From NCBI GenBank assembly GCA_963921795.1, contig OY997649.1, forward strand, positions 28,967,362 through 29,031,361: a stretch of DNA of 64,000 bases, read 5' to 3'. Origin of the DNA: Nannobrachium achirus (Eukaryota; Chordata; Actinopteri; Myctophiformes; Myctophidae). Positions 44,780 to 54,035 of the stretch are shown here, piece by piece (within the stretch, counting starts at the first letter, position 1; each line of letters begins with the position of its first letter). A model generated the notes under the pieces. It did no database searches. It worked only from the letters and a program-made list of their open reading frames with translations, and was not told where the DNA came from. The position numbers were made by a program, and so were the translations under genes.

Positions 44780-45510
44780 GTGATAACGGTGCCGGTTTCA
44801 GAAATGAATAGTGGATCGGAAGGTGAAGCGTTTTGGGACCGGCGGGTATGGAGGTGGCGCACGAGTGGCTCGAAGGGACTGAGGGGTGAATTTAGCTTAA
44901 AAAGGTAAATGGGAGTCGATGCTCCGTATTGGTCCGTTTTACTGTGCCTGAGCGTGTAGATTAGGGTGGAAGGGTCTAGAATTGTCAGGTCGGCGAGGCA
45001 GGGGTGGTGAGCCGGATTGAATCTGGTATTGGACGCGGTGAACTCCGAACACCTGAGGAACCCGTAAAAGGCCAGGAGGAATACTGATTCGAGTGTGGAG
45101 TCGGTGGATGGGTTGGCGTGGCAGGAACGGAGTACCGAGATACAATCGGCGAGTGGTGAGGAGAGGGGTTGGCGGCTAGGAGGATGGCGTGGCTCGTACC
45201 GTCTAATGCCTTTAAAAAGCAAAGAGACATGGGGATGTGAATGGAAGGGGTGAGGAGCGCCGGTGAGGAGTTTCGATACGAAGTTAATACCGGCGAGGTA
45301 AGCACGGATAGTGGACGAGGGCATGGACCGGGAAGTGTGGCAGTAGCTGATGTAGGAGGCGAGTGTGGCTAGGTCTAGGGACAGGAATGGTAGCGCATAG
45401 GCGGAGTGAAATAATTGGAAATTTCTCCAGGCGGTCCAGTAGGAGGACAGGGTGGACGGCGCGAGTGACAGGAGAATGGTTCGTTGGGCGTGGTGTATGA
45501 GGTGGCGGAG
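44780..45510 (-). pseudogene. Tyrosine recombinase relic of Ngaro-like element
   Basis: The minus-strand frame begins with a SAM-like core-binding region (LAPSTLSSYWTAWRNF, about 45470-45430) and continues through STIRAYLAGINFVSKL. It then reaches the first catalytic box FYGFLRCSEF, with conserved arginine, and LRHSKTDQYG, with the lysine. After WFHRHLR the sequence collapses into (HSSI)n repeats (about 44690-44755). The expected H-x-x-R and the nucleophile tyrosine are absent. The N-terminal half is therefore readable but catalysis is impossible. Confidence 0.82.
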
Positions 45511-45559
45511 AGGGTGGTCTATGGGAAGGTCATGTGAGAAAACGGAGGTACCGGAGTGG

Positions 45560-46375
45560 GGTGGATGTCCGCGTCTGGAGCCAGTAGCCTGAATTCCTGG
45601 AAGAGAAAACGAGAAAGTGAGTCAGCAATGGTATTAAGGTAACCGGGAATATGGGCGGCACGGATAATGAATTCCTGGAAGAGAAAACGAGAAAGTGAGT
45701 CAGCAGGAGCCAGAAGCCTGAATTTCTGGAAGAGAAAACGAGAAAGTGAGTCAGCAATGGTATTAAGGTGACCGGGAATATGGGCGGCACGGATAATGAA
45801 GTTATCCAGGTGAGCCATCTGAGGAGGGACATGATGGGGAGTGAGGAGGAACGGCCTTGTTAATGATATCTACGGTGGTTTGATTGTCTGAGTGGATGAG
45901 GACGGAGCGGCTGGTCCATTCTGAACCCCAAAGGGAAGCTGCTACTACGATGGGATAAGCTCATACATGGCGGAGGAATGGTGGGGGTCGCACTGGGGAT
46001 CTAGCATCTCTTTCGGCCATTCGTCCGTGAACCAGCGCCCACGGTAGTAGCCTCCGTAGCCTACGGAGGGTGCGGCATCAGTGAATAGCTGGAGGTCCTC
46101 TGGTGAGGAGTGAAAATTGTCATAGAAAAACTAATGCCGTTCCAGTTTTGGAGGAGGACTCGCCAGAGCCTGCGCTCCATTCTGCACTCTTGTGAGAGTG
46201 AGGCCTGGTGGTGGAGGGATGGGACGGAGGAGGCTAGTGAGAGGAGGTGGGAGATGAACGAACGGCCTTGGGGGATAATGCGGGTTGCGAAATTGAGGTG
46301 GCCTAGGAGTTGGAGTAGTTGCTGTTTGTGCGGGAGGTGGTGTCTGAGAAGTTTGCCACGATTAGGGTGATTCTG
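45560..46375 (-). pseudogene. Ngaro RT thumb / RNase H relic
   Basis: On the minus strand LLQLLGHLNFATRIIPQGRS (about 46325-46260) is the conserved RT-to-RNase H connection of DIRS-type elements. RNase H follows with LFTDAAPSVGYGGYY and VLIHSDNQTTVDIINK, then a C-terminal AAHIPGHLNTIADSLSRF. A frameshift separates it from the tail. The DSLSRF tail is duplicated in tandem (45600-45760). The RT palm is missing upstream. Confidence 0.82.
45590..45800. repeat. Tandem duplication in RNase H tail
   Basis: GGAAGAGAAAACGAGAAAGT occurs three times (about 45599, 45675, 45728). The longer unit up to CGGCACGGATAATGAA occurs twice. It extends the reading frame with repeated DSLSRFLFQ. Confidence 0.85.
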
Positions 46376-46439
46376 TCCAATTTTTCCTGGGGAAGGGCTG
46401 AAGTGGGGAATAGAGAAGAATACTGGAATGAATGCTGGA

Positions 46440-46762
46440 ATGAATACTGGCTAGGTCCGTGATTATTTGCAAATAATCATCCAGCTCCTGCCTGCGGTAG
46501 GGGAAAATAGAACAAATGGCATTCCGGTAGATGGAGAAGGCCAGGACGAACTCTGTGGGGGAGAGAATGGTGGGGTTAGTGGAGGGGTTGAGGTCGCGGA
46601 GGATGATGGACACCCCTCCGCAGTCTACAGTCCTGGCCTGGTGGGAAAAAGCAGAGGGTTTGGTTAAGGCAGCTAGGTCCACGTCCGTACCCTGGAAGAT
46701 CTGGAGGCGAAGTGTGTTTGAAACCGGCATCAGGTTGACATGGAAATGCATTTGGTATGGTG
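46440..46762 (-). pseudogene. Ngaro gag-like fragment
   Basis: The minus-strand frame HFHVNLMPVSNTLRLQIFQG ... LSPTEFVLAFSIYRNAIC ... YRRQELDDYLQIITDLA matches the style of the capsid-like ORF of Ngaro/DIRS elements (the 'F..YR..ic..P.RRqELD.Y' motif). Both ends break into the same (ATTCCAGTATTC)-type repeat and GGGGAATAGAGAAGAA, so this piece is bounded by direct repeats. Confidence 0.65.
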
Positions 46763-46884
46763 GAGGCTGAAGTGGGGAATAGAGAAGAATAATGGAATGA
46801 ATAATGGAATTAGCCGGCGTGGGTTAACGGGGGGAATGGAGGTTAGAAATGGAGGCGGTTAGCGGGGACGGACGTTGAGTTGCA

Positions 46885-47000
46885 TTTATTGAGATTGAGA
46901 AGGAGGAAGGGAGGGAGGGAAGGAGGCACAGAAGGAGGAAGGGAGGGAGGGAGGAGGAAGGGAGGGAGGGAAGGAGGCATGGAAGGAAGGGAGGAGGCAC
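46885..47000. repeat. Purine tract (GGAA/GGAGG)n
   Basis: About 115 bp is almost only A and G on the + strand with mirror symmetry, able to form triplex DNA. It lies in the 5' untranslated part of the Ngaro-like element. Confidence 0.85.
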
Positions 47001-47247
47001 GCTGTGCCGGTTGGAGGAGGCATGCTGTGCCGGTCGGAGGGAGGAGGAGGTATTCATCATGGGCTGCTTTGAGGGAGCCTGGAGATGGTGGGTATGGGTG
47101 GGCATGCGACATGGGCTGTGGAACTTCGTACCTGGAAAATGCATGACAAAACAAACAAGGGAACAGTTGTGAACGTGGTTAGCACTGGAAGACGAGTAGG
47201 CTGTCACTGGCTATATCGCTGGACTGAAGGCAGCTGTGGGTGGGAGG

Positions 47248-47905
47248 GGATGTTGTAATGGTTTAGCACTGGAAGCCAGGTAGGCAGTCGCAGGCTATGG
47301 CTGCTAGGCTTAAAGGCAGCCGTGATAGTAATGGCTAGGAGGGGATGAATGGCTAGAGGGGGATGTTGTAATGGTTAGCACTGGAAGCTAGGTAGGCAGT
47401 CGCTGGCTATGGCTGCTGCCTGGGCTGAAGGCAGCCGTAATTGAAATGGCTAGAGGGGGAAGTTGTAATGGTTTAGCACTGGAAGCCAAGTAGGCAGTCG
47501 CTGGCTATGGTTACTGGGCTGAAGGCAGACGTGAAGGAATGGCTAGAGGGGGATGTTGTAATGGTTAGCACTGGAAGCTAGGTAGGCAGTCGCAGGCTAT
47601 GGCTGCTAGGCTTAAAGGCAGCCGTGATAGTAAAGGCTAGGAGGGGATGTTGTAGTGGTATAGCACTGGAAGCCGGGTAGGCAGTCGCTGGCTATGGCTG
47701 CTGCCTGGGCTGAAGGCAGCCGTAATTGAAATGGCTAGAAGGGGAAGTTGTAATGGTTTAGCACTGGAAGCCAAGTAGGCAGTCGCTGGCTATGGTTACT
47801 GGGCTGAAGGCAGACGTGAAGAAATGGCTAGAGGGGGATGTTGTAATGGTTAGCACTGGAAGCCAGGCAGGCAATCGCTGGCTGTGGCTAGAGGCCTAGA
47901 CCAGC
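47248..47905. repeat. Minisatellite, about 94-bp units, about seven copies
   Basis: Each unit carries TTGTAATGGTTAGCACTGGA, then AGGTAGGCAGTCGCTGGCTA and AAGGCAGCCGTG. Two variant types alternate (CTGCCTGGGCTGAAGG and CTAGGCTTAAAGG), giving a higher-order period. It sits between A1 and the gag relic. Confidence 0.85.
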
Positions 47906-47984
47906 TATGGATGCAATGTTGGTAGGTGTAGTTTGGAATAAATGCTGAGCCTGCCTTAAATGGTGCAATGGTTACTGTGGAATT

Positions 47985-48260
47985 CTGCCTGGGCATACGA
48001 GGATAGGGACAGAATGTAATGCGACGATGTGATGTCACAACAATGTGTTGTCATGGGTCAGCTATAGACATGCAGCATAGCATTCAATGGGCATACGAGG
48101 GACATTAGCAGAATATATTCCACGATGGTGTGATGTCGCAACAATGTGATGTCGTGGGTCAGCTCTAGACATGCGGTATAGCATACAAAGGCATACAAGA
48201 GACACAGGCAGAATATGATGTCACGATGAGATGTCACGACAATAGATGTCATAACGGGTT
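47985..48260. repeat. Short tandem block, about 100-bp units
   Basis: Three diverged units share GGGCATACGAGG, GATGTGATGTC, CAACAATGTG and AGACATGC. They continue the repetitive 5' part of the Ngaro-like element. Confidence 0.6.
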
Positions 48261-49376
48261 AGCAGCTATAGACATTGAGGCATTACTCACTCACAGATAT
48301 ACGTATGGACAAGGTGTGACAGTTTTCATAGTTAACTGTGACCTACGTTTGCAAGACAATTAACACATGGAGGTGGCAGAGAGCACGTGCGTAAAAATGT
48401 ATGCATGAAGATTAGGTGGTGGAGAATGTGGGGAGGGGAGGTGAATGTCACGTTTTAATCAATAGCGCAATGGGACGCTGATGAGAGAAATAGTGTGGGG
48501 AGTGGTTAATAACCCGAAGGGATGGGTGGATGTATGGATGATTAGATAAGCTGTTTAGGATCATGCGGTGTTAGCTTTTAGACACCGTTTATTAGATATA
48601 GAACAAGATGGTGAGCTGGTGAGGACGATGGGGGGAGGAGTGGTGACTATGGACAGATAGATGTATGGATGAATATGATTCAGAGCTTTGTTGGATCACA
48701 GTGAATGTAGGGCTGCAATGGAAATGATCATTGTAAAATACCATTGCTCTAGCCTGTATGTTGTTGGGACTGATAGTATTCAGTGAATCAATGTAGAATG
48801 GTGGAGGTTGACGAATGAGTAGGTGGGGATGTGCTGTGGGTATAGGAGTCGGGTGTGTGAAAAGATACTTAGCTTTGAGTGTTGGACAGGAAATCATGGG
48901 CACGGCTGAGCAACACTGGATCTGGGAGTGACGTCATCGCTGTGAGTTGTAGCGGAGTCCCGTGGAGCGAGCCGGCTTTGAATGGCGGCGTGGGAGAAAT
49001 AGGCTATTTCGCTAGCCGCGGAGGTGTCTTGAACACCGTGGCGGTCGGGACTGGACTGACTGGTTGTGTGAGGATAGGACTGGTGTGGTGTTGTGATGTG
49101 CCGAACCGGGACTGCCTCGAGACGGCGTGTGGAACCGGGCCGCTGGCGAAACATGTTAAAGTTAGTGGCCACGGAATGAAAACAGGACTGTGAGGTTGGT
49201 GTTTGATCTCGCTAGCTGGTGCTGGATAGAAGTGATGGCATCGCTGTAGTAGTACGAGCTGGCATCTGTTGTGGGTTGTAGGAGGAGGAATTGTAGGCCT
49301 ACGTTTGTAGTTAATATTATTTAATCGGTTCGGTTGACCCAGGGACGCGTTGGTGAGCCTGAGCTTGTGTGTGTCC

Positions 49377-49601
49377 ATGCGAGAAATGGATCAGAGGGTA
49401 GCAGGTGGAGGTGGTCGTGTATAAATACAACCCTTGGTTGGTTTCAGGGAGGAGATAGGGGAGGAGTTGTTATCAATGGGATCACTAGCAGGTGAGCTTG
49501 GGAGGAGTAGAAGTCAGCCAGATTGAAGGCAATGACGTAGTGGGGAGATAGTTCTCCGGTGTGGTCTTTTTCCTCCTGAACTTATGTTGTGCCAACAGCA
49601 T
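49377..49601 (-). repeat. Ngaro split repeat A1 (element 5' end)
   Basis: 225 bp, nearly identical to A2. Its end GCCAACAGCAT at 49601 marks the 5' terminus of the retrotransposon; + strand sequence after it belongs to the outer DNA element. Confidence 0.9.
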
Positions 49602-49938
49602 GGAGGTGAAAACGGGAAGAATTTACACACGGTCCGTGTCACTCCGTGTGTAACAAACAACAGGTTTGTTTTGTGGGCTAACGCTATACCATGGACAAAG
49701 CGGCAGGGGAAATGGACCTAGAACGTCATAATCTATTCGCATTTATTGTCTGACCCGTTTCCATTCACTTAAGCGCATTTAGTTTATTCGATAAAGGCTC
49801 AAAATCCTCCTCCTCCAAGCGGATAGCTTTTTTTGCGGATAATGAAAGTTTATTCGGATTTTGAAGTGTTTCCATAAAAACATTTTGCGAATAAGCCGTT
49901 AATGCGCAAAAAGTGGCTTTATGGAAACGCCACTAGTG

Positions 49939-52371
49939 ACATCTTTCACAATATAAAAGAGTGTCTGTTCGATAATTAAAAACTTTTGATTTGTCCATGT
50001 TGTCACCATTGCCATGTTTCTGTTAACACGAAGCAGAGCATAGGAGCGATTTGCACCGCTCAAAAACCACAATTAATGAAACAAATTTGTGACGTGAGGG
50101 CTAATTCAAGAAGGTTAGAACAGAAGGGCTCCAATGGTCTCAGTGTGGGCATGAGATCTATTTAAAACATTAATTATGATTTGAATTGATATTTATTATG
50201 GTAAAATGCTGCAGTTCCTTAGTTTGTTTGTTTTTCTCAGTTCTCTGTCTGCTGGAAATGTCTCGTCAAATGATTTGTGCTTCGTCCTCAAATGTCTTTC
50301 CAAGTTCTCTTTCTTTACCATCACTGTGCAGTTCTTGCTGATGAGACAAATACTTAGAATAATGATGACACCTCTAGTTCCATGTACAGTATGGTAGGCC
50401 TACACAAACTTTGTGTATGTTCTCTGACTGCTTCAAATGTCAAGTCAAATGATTTGTGTCGTTCCAATTTCCCTCTCTTCACTATCACTGCATAGCTGTT
50501 GCAATTCATTTTCCCATCAAACATATTTTTTGTATACTATAACTTTTGTCTCATGACACAAACTCATTCAACACAACTGATGTCTTGTCTCATTAGTTGT
50601 GGTTGAAACATTGTAGTACGGTAGCTTAATAAACAGGTACCATTGCTACCCAATCCTGTACCACACCGCCCGGCCCACTCATTTGTTATTTTTTGTGGTT
50701 TCCGTTAAGGTGAACAAGTATTCAAGTTTGATGAGAAAGTCTTAGACCATGTATAAGTGGTGTGATGTAGCCTATGCCAGTGGAACAATGAAAGAATTAA
50801 GGCATGCAGCATGCAGCTATTAGCAAACATTTCTTCTAGCATGTCAGTCTTGTCTTGCATCCTAACCTGATGCAATCATGTACGGGTACCGACATTTTAA
50901 TGAGCATGTCATCCCATCACCAAAATCATTCAAACTAATTGTTTAAATTCTGTGCCACTGACACCTTCGTCCGTGTACGTACAGACATGTGGATGACCCC
51001 TGATCAAGGCTTTCTTCATAATTCCTGAAAAACGAAATAAAAACTACTTTTGCACGTTGTAGGCTAAAGCGAACTAAACTAAAATCAAACAAAAACCTGA
51101 AAAATGAAATGACAACTTAAACTAATGGATGACTTTCACTTTAGTCATTTCTGTGTGGTTTTCAGGTACTTTTCCCACCATTGCAAAGTTACACTGGATG
51201 TTGTTGCGCAATGCTTTTTATGTGCCAAGGACATTACAGTGGTTTGTGTATACAGAATGTGAATATGTTGTTTTTATCACCATCTGTAATCCATTGAAAT
51301 TCTGTTTTGTGGAGACAGGCCATAGAGATAAAAGACTAGAAAGTTTATTGGTCTGTATTTTACAAATTGTCTGTGTTGATGACAATAACTAGATTTCTTT
51401 GGCATAATGCCCAATGCCTTTTCTAAGGGGAGCCTCAGAGAAGAGTATAGCCAACTTGTCCTGCACAAAGGAGTTAATTAGTTAATATTCCTGCAAAAAC
51501 ATCTGGTTTGCATTTGGTTTTATTGAAAAATCCCAAATGTATCATTAGGCTATGTGCACAGCAGGAGGCCCCAGGCAAGCAAATCATAACACCAAAATAG
51601 AAATCAATGAGAAGAAATAAATCTGTGTTTTTCTTTTTGCATGCTCCCTAGGCTACTAGTAGCTGTTCTTGGTATTGGCGACATCGACAACTGCCATATT
51701 ATATAAGCAGGCACCTTTCCTTAAATACACCAACGATACACCTGTCCTGTAGGGTGCACACCAGGCATTTTAATAGACTATGGTAAAACATCCATATCTT
51801 TCGCACCACGCCTCTCCTTAAATGCATTGGACCAAATCTAACCTTGATTTTGAACCACTAGCCCAACAACCAGGTACAACAAGGCCTAATTAGTGTGGTT
51901 GCAACAGGCAACACCCTATTGTTCTAGATCCGAGAACTTTTATGCCAGCTGAAGTTAACCTGTTTTTTGGATGTTCAATGGATGTTTTTTGTCATAGACA
52001 TAGAAAGTTTGTTTATTCGAATGCAATGGTCAGCATCTGGAAGTGAACACTCACACAATATCCCACACATAAACTGGCACAAACCCACACACATAAATAT
52101 CTATGAACCCATACACACTGACATGAACCCACAAACCCACACACACACAATCTCTACTCTATACTCACTACACTGTAATTCGTTAATGTTCCTGCAAAAA
52201 CATCTGGTTTGCATTTGGTTTTATTGAAAAATCCCAAATGTATCATTAGCACTTTTTAAGAACAGAGTCACAAAGTGTAAAAACAGAGAACAACCGGGTG
52301 CTCAAGGGAGATAAAAAGCATCTTAAAAAGTATGTGGTGCTGCCAGGATCAGTGGGAAAAACACTGCAAAG
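49939..52371. other. Intergenic DNA with one dispersed direct repeat
   Basis: No gene seen. About 62 bp beginning TTCCTGCAAAAACATCTGGT occurs at 51486-51547 and again at 52185-52246 in direct orientation, 699 bp apart and almost identical. The DNA between the copies has no recognised content. Confidence 0.55.
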
Positions 52372-53137
52372 GATGAGGGGATCCGAGCACTCAGAATAAG
52401 GAGGAGAGGAGCTTAAAGTTAACACAAAGTTTATTTCATTAAAACCGACATGTTTCGACCTTATGGTCTTCTTCAGGGCAAGAACTGGAGCAACAAACAT
52501 ACAGAGCCATTAAATAGTGGCTATTCACGTGATGTTACAGATGAACAGGCAATTAATGACCATTGTTGTCAAAAGTCACACCCAAACTGTGCAAGTGTGT
52601 GTGTACATGCACACTGATTGTGGTGTCTGCACTTTTCATTATTTTTTCTTACATGATATACCGTACAATGTATTTTTTTTCTTTCTGTTTGAGGTACTTG
52701 TTCATTTTGCAGGTATTTTCTTTATTGGATTTTGTTATTTGTTATTATATAAATAAGATATTAGAATACGTCTCCTGCAATAAGATATTTGAATACGTCT
52801 CCTGCACTTTTAGTGCAGTCTCAGACTATCTCTGTACGCTCAGTAGTGCTCACTTTGGGTGTGTGTGGCTGTGTGCAGACACTACAATCAGTGTGCATGC
52901 ACAGTTGCACACACCCACTTGAGTAGTTTGGGTGTGTCTTTTGACAACAATGATCATTAATTGCCTGTTCATCTGTAACGTCACGTGAATAGCCACTATT
53001 TAATGGCTCTGTATGTTTGTTGCTCCCGTTCTTGCCCTGAAGAAGACTGTAAGGTCGAAACATGTCGGTTTTAATGAAATAAACTTTGTTTTAACTTTAA
53101 GCTCCTCTCCTCCTTATTCTGAGTGCTCGGATCCCCT
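52372..53137. repeat. Large fold-back element, about 260-bp arms
   Basis: The left arm (52372-52632) and right arm (52872-53137) are reverse complements with few mismatches. The outer ends read AGGGGATCCGAGCACTCAGA and its complement. Both arms carry GAAGAAGACC/GGTCGAAACATGTC. The spacer of about 240 bp is AT-rich. Similar CTTTTTAA-ACAGTCACAAAGTG words lie outside both ends (about 52254 and 53141). Confidence 0.82.
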
Positions 53138-53622
53138 TGTCCTTTTTAAACAGTCACAAAGTGCTTGACAGAAGAATAAAAAATACAAGGAATCGACAAT
53201 ACAAATGCAACAACAACACAACACAACACAACACAAAAGAAAATGTATAAAATGAAAGTACTGTAAAATAGACAAAATACAATAATAACAGATTAAAATC
53301 AAGAGTGCAAGGGGTTGAAGGCAGCTCTATAGAGGTGGGTTGGCAAAGATTCAGCAAGCCTTATCTCTTCGGGTAGGGCATTCCAAAGAATTGGTGCTCT
53401 GAAAGCAAAGGCACGTTCACCTCTTGTTCTGTGATTGCAGGCAGTAACGTTCAGCAGTCCTTAATTTGCCCGAAGATCTGAGTGCACAGGATGGCATAAG
53501 GGTCAAGTAAGTCTGAGAAGTACGACGGTGCAAAGCTGGACATGGCCTTGTACGTGATGAGTGAAAGTTCTAAAAGAAATAAGACAAGAATAAGACACGT
53601 GTCCTCAAAAAGAGTGGTAGTG

Positions 53623-53996
53623 TCACCGCACTTCAATATATGTGCCAAAGACGTGATCCCAGTGTGTGAAGTAGGGGGCGTAGTTTCCCTTGTAAAGGCG
53701 GTGGTGGGCCTGGTGGTAGGGGGCACCTCCCAGGCAGGGCAACAGTCTGTGCAGGCTCCAGGGCAGGTCGAATCCACAGTGGTCCTCCACTGCAAGCCAG
53801 CTGTTGATGAGGTGGAACAACACCTCGCTCAGTGGATGGCAGCCGACCACCCAGGCGCTGCTCAAGGCCAACAGCAGCTGGGATAGAAGCTCAGCAGAGC
53901 TGGCGTCCTGTGCTGCAAGTGCGATTAGCACTTGGTTGTGATTGTGGTGCACTTGGTGGATGTTCTGGTACAGCCACTGAAACCTGGTGATGGACA

Positions 53997-54035
<39 letters not shown>

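Larger units (their letters stand above)
42541..49601 (-). mobile_element. Ngaro/DIRS-like tyrosine-recombinase retrotransposon, degraded
   Basis: Read on the minus strand the layout is A1 (49601-49377), coding relics (about 46760-44780), B1 (44236-43321, split by a LINE), A2 (43318-43094), B2 (43017-42541). Both A copies are 225 bp and nearly identical. The B copies share about 460 bp up to GCTTTAAGGCCCC. Split direct repeats of this kind are the known signature of Ngaro/DIRS elements, which insert as a circle by a tyrosine recombinase and make no target duplication. The coding relics are gag-like, RT thumb plus RNase H, and tyrosine recombinase, in that order. The RT palm is missing and the recombinase lacks its C-terminal catalytic half, so the copy is dead. 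Confidence 0.88.
42011..49938. mobile_element. Outer DNA element with TAGTGGCGTTTCCATAAA termini, host to a retrotransposon
   Basis: The left end TAGTGGCGTTTCCATAAA and right end TTTATGGAAACGCCACTA are inverse. The subterminal regions on both sides are full of GAATTAG/GCGAAT/TTCCATT words (42020-42125, 49735-49925), typical of a MITE. Almost all of its length is the inserted Ngaro-like element (42541-49601). A degenerate hairpin module (42410-42495) lies just left of that insertion. Confidence 0.75.

Noticed and set aside
47248-48260. CRISPR-like array of tandem units
   Set aside because: The units are contiguous, have no unique spacers and are within a eukaryotic retrotransposon. They are a minisatellite.
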